DNA of 64,000 nucleotides from Clostridiaceae bacterium (GTDB lineage Bacteria > Bacillota > Clostridia > Lachnospirales > Lachnospiraceae), in NCBI GenBank assembly GCA_910574345.1, contig CAJSZV010000008.1, forward strand, positions 62,001 through 126,000. The letters are read 5' to 3'. Both the position numbers and the translations under genes were made by a program. Position 1 is the stretch's first letter, and every line of letters begins with the position of its first letter. This document shows positions 51,266-60,014 of this stretch, piece after piece. The notes beneath the pieces are model-generated. The model was given only the letters and a program-made list of their open reading frames with translations. It did not search any database and was not told the DNA's origin.

Positions 51266-52108
51266 ATGGATAAGCGTTACAAGATCGGTGAATTTGCGAA
51301 AAACCTGGGAGTAAGTATTGGGTTTTTAAAGCACCACGAGAAATACGGCCTGCTGAAACCGCAGGTTGCAGAATCGGGATATCGGTATTATGAGTTTTAT
51401 CAGGCAATGCAGGTGGTGCAGTGCCTTCGCCTGCAGGCCATGGGATTTACCAGCAAGGAGATATCCGACATTCTGAACCACACGTCATCTGCGGATATGG
51501 GTTCTTTGTTTGAGAAAAAACGGGATCTGCTTGTGGGGCAGTACCATCTGTACGGAGAGATGATTCAATATCTGGATTATTTGTCAGGCAAAGGGGGAAA
51601 TGATTTTTTGAAGGAAGAGACAAAGGAGTGGAGTATCATCAAGCCGGAAGGATTTTATTATATGGAAAATGCATCTCAGGGCAGATTCACAGGAAGCAAG
51701 GAGCAGAACGAAGCGGCTCAAAAGTGGAATGAATACATGCCCATGGTGGAAACCTGTGCGCGGTTTGAGTGTCTTGATTCCAAACCATGCCTGGAATCCA
51801 TAGGACAGTGGAATATGGGACTGCGAATCGGAAAAGGTACAGGGGAAAGGCTGGGAATCTTTTGCAACCCTGCGGTGAAATTAGTGGAATTGAAGAAATG
51901 TCTGGTCTATCATGTGCGGGAAAAGAGGGAACGGAACTTGGGAGACCGGGAAAGGGCCCTCAGTCTGATTCTGGAGGACCCTCTGGAAATCTGCCGCCGC
52001 CATGGCTTTTCGATGGCGGGGGACATTTATTCCGTACAGCTGTTCTGTTCCACTGCACAGGATGAAAACCATATGCAGGAACTGGTCATGATCCCGGTCA
52101 GTGAGTAG
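51266..52108 (+). CDS. MerR-family transcriptional regulator
   Basis: A 280-residue protein. The N-terminal winged helix reads YKIGEFAKNLGVSIGFLKHH, EKYGLLKPQVAESGYRYYEF and then LRLQAMGFTSKEISDIL. A coiled dimerisation helix and a C-terminal effector-binding domain of about 160 residues follow; this is longer than in metal-sensing MerR proteins and suits small organic ligands. AAAAGGAATG precedes the ATG. It is divergent from the reductase and is likely to sense that enzyme's substrate. Its last 11 bases overlap the end of the GH5 gene. Confidence 0.92.
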   Translation: MDKRYKIGEFAKNLGVSIGFLKHHEKYGLLKPQVAESGYRYYEFYQAMQVVQCLRLQAMGFTSKEISDILNHTSSADMGSLFEKKRDLLVGQYHLYGEMIQYLDYLSGKGGNDFLKEETKEWSIIKPEGFYYMENASQGRFTGSKEQNEAAQKWNEYMPMVETCARFECLDSKPCLESIGQWNMGLRIGKGTGERLGIFCNPAVKLVELKKCLVYHVREKRERNLGDRERALSLILEDPLEICRRHGFSMAGDIYSVQLFCSTAQDENHMQELVMIPVSE

Positions 52109-53228
52109 GGGAAAGGTCTTTTCCCGTCAGCATATCATAGAGCCATTTCCCTGATTCGCTGAGATCATCTTCCGTAAAATCCCTGGTCTTTGTACAGGAG
52201 CTTTTTAAAATAGCGGATGTTTCGCTCTTGTTGGAAAGATTCCAGGCCACATAGCTTACATCATGGAGATCCATGAGGTGAACCCATTGTTCAGCCTCAG
52301 CTCTGTCAATGGTTCCGTTTCCGCTGGCATCACAGATTCCGTATTCTGTCACAAAGATGGGAAGCCCGGCCTCAACGGCGGATACCATTCTGTTTCGCAG
52401 GTCGTCTTTGTGGGTTGCAGCATAAAAGTGGAGGGCATACATAATATTGTCGTAGCCGGTAATGGGATCCTTGGCGGCTTCGTCCACATACTGTGACCAG
52501 TTTGGCGTTCCTACGATGATCACGGCGTCCTTGTCGTTTTTGCGGATGATGCCGATAACGGAGGAGGCATAGGTTTTAATGTCGTTCCAGGTAGTCCCGC
52601 CGTTTGGTTCATTGCAGATTTCATAGAGCACATTGCTGCGGCCGGCAAATTCTTTTGACATCTCGTCAAAGAAGGCGCATGCTTCTTCTATATGCTGGTT
52701 AGGATTGGAATCCGACAGAATATGCCAGTCAATGATCACATACATATCATGGTCCGCGGCATATTGTGCACCGTTTCGAATCAGGGCTTTCAGCTGATTC
52801 TGATCGCCGCCGTTTAAGTAGCCGTTATATTCGGCCGTATACATGGCAAGGCGCATGACGTTCACATTCCACTGGGTTCTGAGCTGGGCAAAACACTCCT
52901 CGTTAATATATTCGGGAAACCATCCTATGCCATGGGTGCTGATTCCCCTTAACTGGACAGGCTGCCCTTTGCTGTCGCAGAGTTTGCTTCCATTAACATG
53001 AAGTTTTCCTGAGACAGATGGGGATGCCGTATTCCCCGCAGTGCCGGAAAGAGGAAGGGAAGCGGTCAGGTTCCCTGCCGGCTCCGTGACAGAGGACCGT
53101 GTCCGGGCGAAAGCCACGATATCTTTCGAACCCGGTATGCCCAGTGACATGGGGATTGCGGAAAGGACAGCCCCTAATAAGATAACAGCTAATAGGAAAT
53201 GGATTGGATTCCTTTTTGTATTGGTCAT
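52098..53228 (-). CDS. Secreted GH5-family glycoside hydrolase (cellulase-like)
   Basis: A 376-residue protein. A signal/anchor segment (IHFLLAVILLGAVLSAIPMS) is followed by a Ser/Thr-rich linker and the GH5 barrel from about residue 75. The catalytic acid is in LYEICNEPNG and the nucleophile in FVTEYGICD; the other motifs are QLRGISTHGIGWFPEYI, RLAMYTAEYNGYL and VIIDWHILSDSNPN. It should cut beta-1,4-glucans or related polymers outside the cell. No binding module or sortase motif is visible. It converges on the MerR gene. Confidence 0.93.
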   Translation of the reverse strand: MTNTKRNPIHFLLAVILLGAVLSAIPMSLGIPGSKDIVAFARTRSSVTEPAGNLTASLPLSGTAGNTASPSVSGKLHVNGSKLCDSKGQPVQLRGISTHGIGWFPEYINEECFAQLRTQWNVNVMRLAMYTAEYNGYLNGGDQNQLKALIRNGAQYAADHDMYVIIDWHILSDSNPNQHIEEACAFFDEMSKEFAGRSNVLYEICNEPNGGTTWNDIKTYASSVIGIIRKNDKDAVIIVGTPNWSQYVDEAAKDPITGYDNIMYALHFYAATHKDDLRNRMVSAVEAGLPIFVTEYGICDASGNGTIDRAEAEQWVHLMDLHDVSYVAWNLSNKSETSAILKSSCTKTRDFTEDDLSESGKWLYDMLTGKDLSPTH

Positions 53229-53394
53229 AATAGATCACCTTCTTTTTTGTTCATGGAACCATGGGTTGTCTTGAGTCTATCATAAGTCTATCTTAAATCT
53301 TGGACAAAGTAAAGCCGTTAGATAAATTCTCCCCATTATGGGGCGCCGCCTTTTTTCATAACTCAAAATTATGATATCCATTCCTTTTATATAG

Positions 53395-53423
53395 TTGACA
53401 AACAGGACTCCTGTTGATAAGAT
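53395..53423 (+). promoter_or_regulatory. Promoter of ilvN with a palindrome in the spacer
   Basis: TTGACA (53395-53400), 17 bp, TAAGAT (53418-53423). The spacer is almost entirely the palindrome AACAGGACTCCTGTT (53401-53415), an arrangement that would place a repressor across the promoter. Confidence 0.7.
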
Positions 53424-53461
53424 GAAAAGAACATATACACAAAAAGAAGGTAGGAGTATTT

Positions 53462-53962
53462 ATGGACAGAATTGTGTTGTCACTGCTGGTGGATAATACT
53501 TCCGGCGTCTTAAGCCGTGTGGCCGGCCTGTTCAGCCGCCGGGGTTATAATATTGAAAGTTTGACTGTAGGCGCTACGGCGGACGAAAGGTATTCCCGTA
53601 TGACCGTAGTGTCCACGGGGGACCAGGAGATTTTAGAGCAGATCGAAAAGCAGCTTCGCAAGTTGGAGGATGTCAGGGATATTAAGGAATTGAGACCGGG
53701 ACATTCCGTATACAGGGAACTGATTATGGTAAAGGTCCGCGCCAACGCCAGTGAACGTCAGGCTATCAGCGCCATTTCCGATATTTTCAGAGCGACCATT
53801 GTGGATGTGGGGAAGGAGTCTTTGACTGTCATGCTTACGGGAGATCAGTCCAAGCTGGATGCCCTGATCAATCTTTTGGAAGATTATGAAATTCTGGAAC
53901 TGGCCAGAACAGGACTTACGGGACTTTCCAGAGGTGCAGATGATATCCGCTATCTGCCTTAG
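53462..53962 (+). CDS. ilvN: Acetolactate synthase small (regulatory) subunit
   Basis: A 166-residue protein. An N-terminal ACT domain (LLVDNTSGVLSRVAGLFSRR, GYNIESLTVG) binds valine for feedback control. The C-terminal half (VKVRANASERQAISAISDIF, KLDALINLLEDYEILELART) stimulates the catalytic subunit. GAAGGTAGGAG precedes the ATG. The large subunit (ilvB) is not adjacent, which is unusual; ilvC follows after 178 bp. Confidence 0.96.
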   Translation: MDRIVLSLLVDNTSGVLSRVAGLFSRRGYNIESLTVGATADERYSRMTVVSTGDQEILEQIEKQLRKLEDVRDIKELRPGHSVYRELIMVKVRANASERQAISAISDIFRATIVDVGKESLTVMLTGDQSKLDALINLLEDYEILELARTGLTGLSRGADDIRYLP

Positions 53963-54080
53963 CCCGCGCACGGATGAGCAGAGGGCCAGGGAGAGCCGGA
54001 TTGTTAATGAGTTCATATGCTGAGGCATTGGTTTCAAAACCATATGCTTTAAACATATAGGGGCGGCTTAGGCCGGATAA

Positions 54081-55160
<1,080 letters not shown>

Positions 55161-55171
55161 AAAGAACACAA

Positions 55172-55220
55172 GGAAACAGGTCAGGGATCAGCGCGAAAGT
55201 GACTGTCCCTGACTTCCTTT
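55172..55220 (+). terminator. Terminator after ilvC
   Basis: GTCAGGGA (55180-55187) pairs with TCCCTGAC (55206-55213), extended by AAGGAA/TTCCTT (55171-55176 with 55214-55219, a three-base bulge). Confidence 0.75.
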
Positions 55221-55245
55221 GCTTTTGGGGTAAACACCGTAAGGG

Positions 55246-56055
55246 TTATCTCCGCTTAAGCTGCCAGAATGCAACGGCGCCGGCCGCTGCCACATTGAGA
55301 GAGTCCACGCCGTGAGCCATGGGAATACACAGGGTATAGTCGCTGTCTTTTATGGTGTCTGCCCTAAGTCCTTCTTCTTCCGAGCCCAGGATAAGGGCCA
55401 GTTTATCCTCAGCCATAAGCCGGGGATCATCAATACCAGTGGACTGATCGCTGAGGGCCATGGCCGCGGTTTTAAATCCCAGTTTTCTTAAGACAGGTAC
55501 AGGCAGTTCCTGGTCAAGATAAGTCCAGGGAATTTGAAAAACGGTTCCCATGCTGACCCGCAGGGCGCGGCGGTATAAAGGGTCTGTGCAGGAAGGCGTC
55601 AGGAGAATGGCATCGAATCCTAAAGCGGCGGCAGAACGGAAGATGGCTCCCACATTGGTGGGATTCATAATATGTTCCAGAACGGCGATGCGGCAGGCAT
55701 TTTGGCAGGTCTCCTTAAGGGAAGGAAGTCTGCGGCGTCTCATGGCGCACAGCACGCCGCGGGTCAGCTGAAATCCCGTGAGCTTGGTGAGGACATCAAA
55801 ACCGGCAGTGTAGACAGGAATATCCCTGCACCTGGCAATGACCTGGCCTGCCTGACCGGCGATGTGTTTGTCTTCCACAAGCATGGAGACGGGAGTATAT
55901 CCTTGGTCAAGGGCGCGCTCAATAACTTTTGGGCTTTCGGCGATAAAAATCCCTTCTTTCGGTTCATAATAATGGAGGAGCTGTGTCTCCGAAAGACGTG
56001 CATAGACATCCAGCTCCGGGGCGGAAAAATCTGTGACAGGGATAATATTTGACAT
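55246..56055 (-). CDS. SpoU/TrmH-family RNA ribose methyltransferase
   Basis: A 269-residue SPOUT enzyme. The start at 56055 is preferred over 56097 because AAAGGAG precedes it and it begins MSNIIPVTDFSAPELDVYAR. The substrate-binding N-terminal domain is followed by motif 1 LEHIMNPTNVGAIFRSAAAL, motif 2 LILGSEEEGL and motif 3 IPMAHGVDSLNVAAAGAVAF, which form the knotted SAM site. It 2 prime-O-methylates rRNA or tRNA; the exact nucleotide is not predictable. Confidence 0.92.
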   Translation of the reverse strand: MSNIIPVTDFSAPELDVYARLSETQLLHYYEPKEGIFIAESPKVIERALDQGYTPVSMLVEDKHIAGQAGQVIARCRDIPVYTAGFDVLTKLTGFQLTRGVLCAMRRRRLPSLKETCQNACRIAVLEHIMNPTNVGAIFRSAAALGFDAILLTPSCTDPLYRRALRVSMGTVFQIPWTYLDQELPVPVLRKLGFKTAAMALSDQSTGIDDPRLMAEDKLALILGSEEEGLRADTIKDSDYTLCIPMAHGVDSLNVAAAGAVAFWQLKRR

Positions 56056-56194
56056 GAGAGACTCCTTTGTGTAAAATTTCTTCTTATAGATTATCACATT
56101 GACACAAGAGCCGCAAGGTTAGGGGGCACAAATTGCGGGGTAATCTGCGTATGATAGAACAGTAACGAATAATAAGAGTAAAAGAGGAATGACT

Positions 56195-56989
56195 ATGAAA
56201 GGAACTGCCTTAATTTTAGCAGGAGGCGGAGGAAAAGGCGCTTACCAGATCGGTGTGTGGAAGGCCATGAGAGAGCTGGGGATTGACAAGGAGATTCGCG
56301 CAGTGTCCGGCGCCTCTGTGGGAGGCTTAAACGGGGTTTTGTTTGTCCAGGGGGATTGCGAGAGGGCCGAGAGAATCTGGCTTTCCATGGATGCACAGAA
56401 GATTCTTACATCCGGCAGAGGAAATTTTTTAGAAGAAATTCAGGAGTTTATGGAGAAAGGGCCTGTTATGGAGGCGGAGGCCATGATGCAGGAGGGCATT
56501 TTTTCCAGAGACGGACTGGTACAGATTATTCGCCGGGAACTGGATGTGAACAAGATTGCCGGCAGCAGGATTCCCTGTTATCTGGCTTGTTATAATGTGA
56601 GCAAAAATCTTATGGATTATATCAATATTATGGGAATGACACAGAACGATATGGAGACCATACTTTTGGCCACCTCTGCGCTGCCCGGAATCTTCGGGCC
56701 TGTTAAATTCGGAAGGAGTATGTATCTGGACGGAGGGCTGAAAGACAATGTTCCCATTCGGCCTTTGTACAACGCAGGGTATCGTGATTTTATTGTGGTT
56801 CATCTTAGCAGGAACAGAGAGCTTGATGAGACGGAGTTTCCGGGAGCGGCCATAGTTCAGATTGTCCCCTCCAGGGAACAGGGGGACTTTGTGACGGGGA
56901 CTCTGGATTTCTCCGGGGAAGGCGCCAAACGGCGTATGGAACAGGGGTATGAAGACGGGAAAAAGGTTCTTTCCCGTGAAGGCGCGTAA
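56195..56989 (+). CDS. Patatin-like phospholipase
   Basis: A 264-residue protein. The ATG at 56195 is preferred over 56189 for spacing from AAAGAGGA. The patatin elements are all present: the glycine-rich oxyanion loop ILAGGGGKGAYQIGVW, the nucleophile elbow VSGASVGGLNG with Ser, and the catalytic Asp in YLDGGLKDNVPI. It should hydrolyse acyl esters of lipids in the cytoplasm. It has its own terminator downstream; it diverges from the methyltransferase. Confidence 0.94.
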   Translation: MKGTALILAGGGGKGAYQIGVWKAMRELGIDKEIRAVSGASVGGLNGVLFVQGDCERAERIWLSMDAQKILTSGRGNFLEEIQEFMEKGPVMEAEAMMQEGIFSRDGLVQIIRRELDVNKIAGSRIPCYLACYNVSKNLMDYINIMGMTQNDMETILLATSALPGIFGPVKFGRSMYLDGGLKDNVPIRPLYNAGYRDFIVVHLSRNRELDETEFPGAAIVQIVPSREQGDFVTGTLDFSGEGAKRRMEQGYEDGKKVLSREGA

Positions 56990-57012
56990 GAACGGATATA
57001 AAACAGAGCAGA

Positions 57013-57060
57013 ACAGCCCCGATCAGGTGCAGAGCACATCAGGCTTTTCGGGGCTGTTTT
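57013..57060. terminator. Terminator between convergent genes
   Basis: ACAGCCCCGA (57013-57022) pairs with TCGGGGCTGT (57048-57057) and is followed by TTT on the plus strand. It sits between the ends of the patatin and SGNH genes. Confidence 0.85.
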
Positions 57061-57075
57061 GGCTGTGACATAATC

Positions 57076-57891
57076 TTATTTCAATATCATCTCTGCGGCC
57101 ACATGCTGCAGCTTTCGGGCCTGTTCTTCATCCAGACCATCAATGTAAGTACAGTTTTCCGGTGATTCCTGGTAGATGACTGCGTAGATAATACAGGCAG
57201 TCAGATAGGTTCCGGCAGGGGAAGGGTGATGTCCGTCGCTATCCCACAGCTCAATTTCCGGGTATTCTTCCAGACAGCGCATGAAGCCTACGCCGGCGGG
57301 AACCAGGATACTGTCCAGTTCATCGGCAATGGCCATATAATTGGCGGCAAGATCCGACTGGATTACCTGACATGACTGCTTTTTTCTTCCGTTCTGCATG
57401 CCGTCTTTCGGGGACCAGGTCATAAGAAATGCGGTCTGGCCGCCGGCGGCTTTGATCTTTTCATCCAGTATACGGGCGGGGGGAAACATCTCATCCTCAG
57501 CTGCAGATGACAGGGCTTTGGAGGTGTTCTCCTGAAGGATAACGAAATCCCATTTTTTTGTTGTCAGCGCTTCGTCCAGGACAGCGCCGCCCTGGTCATC
57601 GGTGTCTGCGTACTGTTTCAGTGTATAGTATCCTGTGGACAGTTCATTCACATTGCTTTTATGGTCGAAGGCGCTGACAATGTTTACGAACATTCCAGAG
57701 AGGTCATTGTAGAAAGTATGGCTGTTGCCTACAAATAAAATTCTTGGCTTTTCGCCGACCGCCGGACTGGGGGCTTTTAGTTCCATTTTTGCCTGAAAGT
57801 CCATTACTTCCACGGAATTCTGACTTGAGGAACAACCGGCTATGATAGCGGCGGTCAATAGTATCACTGTCATCTTATAGCTTTTTCGCAT
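57076..57891 (-). CDS. SGNH-hydrolase-type lipoprotein
   Basis: A 271-residue exported protein. The signal peptide ends in the lipobox IAGC (Cys20). The SGNH fold follows: RILFVGNSHTFYND (catalytic Ser and oxyanion Asn positions), WDFVILQENT, and the C-terminal DSDGHHPSPAGTYL with the catalytic Asp-His pair. It probably removes ester groups such as acetyl from polysaccharide or another wall polymer. The 342-base gap up to 58234 holds a repeat at 58124 and a strong unused AAAGGAGG on the minus strand near 57965. Confidence 0.88.
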   Translation of the reverse strand: MRKSYKMTVILLTAAIIAGCSSSQNSVEVMDFQAKMELKAPSPAVGEKPRILFVGNSHTFYNDLSGMFVNIVSAFDHKSNVNELSTGYYTLKQYADTDDQGGAVLDEALTTKKWDFVILQENTSKALSSAAEDEMFPPARILDEKIKAAGGQTAFLMTWSPKDGMQNGRKKQSCQVIQSDLAANYMAIADELDSILVPAGVGFMRCLEEYPEIELWDSDGHHPSPAGTYLTACIIYAVIYQESPENCTYIDGLDEEQARKLQHVAAEMILK

Positions 57892-58037
57892 ATTAGGCCT
57901 CCATTTTTATGTGTTAAATTCAGAAAAAATATTAGATGTCATTGAAAACTAATAAAAATATTACCTCCTTTATGAAAATATTCGTAATTCTTATACCCTA
58001 ATTTTAACAATTTTTTAACGGTTTGTAAACAGGAGGA

Positions 58038-58112
58038 TGAAAAAAATTCCATTACTTTGGTCAGAGTTTATAAAACCTCATAGCAATCGGGCAGCAGCAC
58101 TCTGACCATATT
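58038..58112. repeat. Long-loop inverted repeat
   Basis: TGGTCAGAG at about 58059-58067 is the exact reverse complement of CTCTGACCA at about 58100-58108. They are about 32 bases apart. Together with the element at 58124 they make the whole gap highly structured. Confidence 0.5.
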
Positions 58113-58123
58113 TTTGAGGATTG

Positions 58124-58190
58124 CGGCAGCACAAAGTGCGGAGCAATCCGGTATCAAAGGGGTCAAAAAACCTTTTGCCCCCAACATCAT
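58124..58190. repeat. Dispersed palindromic repeat, copy 2
   Basis: GGATTGC (58128-58134 region) pairs with GCAATCC (58143-58149), and TGCGGAGCAATCCG (58137-58150) is identical to 28970-28983. It continues with GTATCAAAGG, GGTCAAAA and CCTTTTGCCCCC, which parallels the palindrome at 28996-29013. Confidence 0.75.
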
Positions 58191-58233
58191 ACCATTAGAT
58201 TAAGATGCAAAGGAAAAGAGGGAGAGGACATAT

Positions 58234-59067
58234 ATGGGAAAGATTATTTTTATTGATGTGGACGGAACTCTGGTAGATTACGAGGGCAATCTTCCCCGCT
58301 CGGCAGCGGAAGCGATCCGTCGGGCCAGGAAAAACGGACATCGGGTGTACATCAGCACAGGCCGCAGCAAGGCAGAGGTGTATGAAGATATCTGGGATAT
58401 AGGCCTGGACGGAATGATCGGGGGCAACGGAAACTACGTGGAGGATCATGGACATGTAGTCATGCACCAGCTGATTACAGAGGAACAGGCCAGGCGGATT
58501 GTAGACTGGCTTCACAGCCGGAGACTGGAATTTTACTTGGAGAGCAACAACGGCCTCTTTGCCAGCGAAAATTTTGAGAAAGCGGCGGAGCCTGCCATGC
58601 GGGAATACAGCCGGAGGAAGGGGAAGCTGGATGCCGGCAAAATCACGGTCCGCCAGGCATTTCCCGATATGATATTCGGCGGAGAGCTTTACCGAAGGGA
58701 CTTAAATAAAGTCAGCTATCTTTTGCATTCTTACCAGGATTTTCTGGATGCCAGGGAAGCATTCCCCGATATGGAGAACGGGACCTGGGGCGGAGCAGGG
58801 GAGACGGCCCTCTTTGGAGATCTGGGAGTGAAAGGGATTACCAAGGCCAATGCCATCGAACATCTGCTGGATTATCTGGGAGCAAAGAGGGAGGATACCG
58901 CTGCTTTCGGAGACGCAAAGATTGATATTCCCATGCTGGAATACTGCGCCGTGGGGGTAGCCATGGGCAGCGGCGGAAGGGAGATCAAGAAGATAGCAGA
59001 CTATGTTACCGATGATGTGGACAAAGGCGGGCTCTACAAAGGGTTCGAGCATCTGGGACTGATTTAG
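58234..59067 (+). CDS. Cof-type HAD hydrolase
   Basis: A 277-residue phosphatase of the Cof/YidA subgroup with all motifs: I FIDVDGTLVDYEG, II YISTGRSKAEVY, and IV AFGDAKIDIPMLEYC with GVAMGSGGREIKKIADYVTD. A C2-type cap domain lies in the middle. It dephosphorylates small phosphate metabolites; the substrate is uncertain. GAGAGGACAT precedes the ATG. It lies 18 bp before a PHP-type phosphatase and is probably cotranscribed with it. It is an intact counterpart of the broken gene at 19513. Confidence 0.93.
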   Translation: MGKIIFIDVDGTLVDYEGNLPRSAAEAIRRARKNGHRVYISTGRSKAEVYEDIWDIGLDGMIGGNGNYVEDHGHVVMHQLITEEQARRIVDWLHSRRLEFYLESNNGLFASENFEKAAEPAMREYSRRKGKLDAGKITVRQAFPDMIFGGELYRRDLNKVSYLLHSYQDFLDAREAFPDMENGTWGGAGETALFGDLGVKGITKANAIEHLLDYLGAKREDTAAFGDAKIDIPMLEYCAVGVAMGSGGREIKKIADYVTDDVDKGGLYKGFEHLGLI

Positions 59068-59085
59068 AAAGAGAGAGAAGAGAAC

Positions 59086-59919
59086 ATGTTTGCTGATTAT
59101 CATGTACATACGGAGTTCAGCGATGATTCCGTGTATCCCATGGAGGATGTGGTGAAGGACGCCATGGGTATGGGAATGAATGAGATCTGTTTCACAGACC
59201 ATGTGGATTACGGTGTGAAGGACGACTGGGACTCAGGAAAAGAGATTCTTTACAGGAACGGGGAACCCATAGCCAATGTGGATTATCCCAGGTACGCGGC
59301 CCTGATCCAAAAGCTGCAGGCACAGTATAAGGATAAGATTACCGTCCGTATGGGGATGGAGTTTGGCATACAGATGCACACTATTCCCCAGTTTGAAGCC
59401 CTTTACAAGCGATATCCCTTTGATTTTATTATCCTGTCCATTCACCAGGTGGAGGATAAGGAATTCTGGACCCAGGATTTTCAGAGAGGCAGGACACAGA
59501 AGGAATATAATGAACGATACTATGAAGAACTGCTGAATGTGGTCAGCCATTACAAAGATTACAGTGTCCTTGGCCATATGGATCTGATTGTCCGCTATGA
59601 CGATGAAGGAGTCTATCCTTTTGAGAAGGTAAAGCCTTATGTGGAAGAGATTTTAAAGAGGGTGATCGCAGACGGAAAGGGCATTGAGGTAAATACCTCC
59701 TACCACAGATACGGTCTTAGGGATTCCACTCCCTCCAGGGATATCTTAAAGCTTTACCATGAACTGGGAGGGAAGATTGTCACCATCGGAAGCGACAGCC
59801 ATAAGCCGGAGCATCTGGGAGCATATGTGGAGGAGGCAAAAGAACTGCTGAGATCCATAGGTTTTTCTTCTTTTTGCACCTATGAGAAGATGGAGCCCAT
59901 ATTCCATTCTTTGAGATGA
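59086..59919 (+). CDS. hisK: PHP-domain histidinol-phosphatase family protein
   Basis: A 277-residue PHP phosphoesterase. Metal ligands are in ADYHVHTEFSDDS, FTDHVDYG, GMEFGI, LSIHQVED, GHMDLIVRY and GSDSHKPEHLG, matching HisK/HisJ. It may dephosphorylate histidinol phosphate in histidine synthesis, but no other his gene is present, so a general phosphatase is possible. AGAGAGAAGAGAA precedes the ATG. Confidence 0.88.
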   Translation: MFADYHVHTEFSDDSVYPMEDVVKDAMGMGMNEICFTDHVDYGVKDDWDSGKEILYRNGEPIANVDYPRYAALIQKLQAQYKDKITVRMGMEFGIQMHTIPQFEALYKRYPFDFIILSIHQVEDKEFWTQDFQRGRTQKEYNERYYEELLNVVSHYKDYSVLGHMDLIVRYDDEGVYPFEKVKPYVEEILKRVIADGKGIEVNTSYHRYGLRDSTPSRDILKLYHELGGKIVTIGSDSHKPEHLGAYVEEAKELLRSIGFSSFCTYEKMEPIFHSLR

Positions 59920-59953
59920 ATGAGGAAGGAAAAAGGAATCTGGCAGTACAGAT

Positions 59954-59991
59954 AAAGCTGCTGTTCTCAAAAAGGGAACGGCAGCTTTGTC
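59954..59991. terminator. Terminator
   Basis: AAAGCTGC (59954-59961) pairs with GCAGCTTT (59981-59988), extended inside by GTTC/GAAC. It serves the phosphatase gene and possibly the convergent kinase. Confidence 0.8.
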
Positions 59992-60014
59992 TGTCCGCCA
60001 GGCAGCCCGGACTT

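Noticed and set aside
53331-53352. CCCCATTATGGGG hairpin with TTTTTT downstream of it, before ilvN
   Set aside because: The stem is only five base pairs and seven bases separate it from the T run; it follows no gene on this strand, so it is not called a terminator.
57955-57975. Strong AAAGGAGG on the minus strand upstream of the SGNH gene
   Set aside because: No start codon lies at a usable distance; the nearest ATG gives only an 11-residue frame, so no gene is called.
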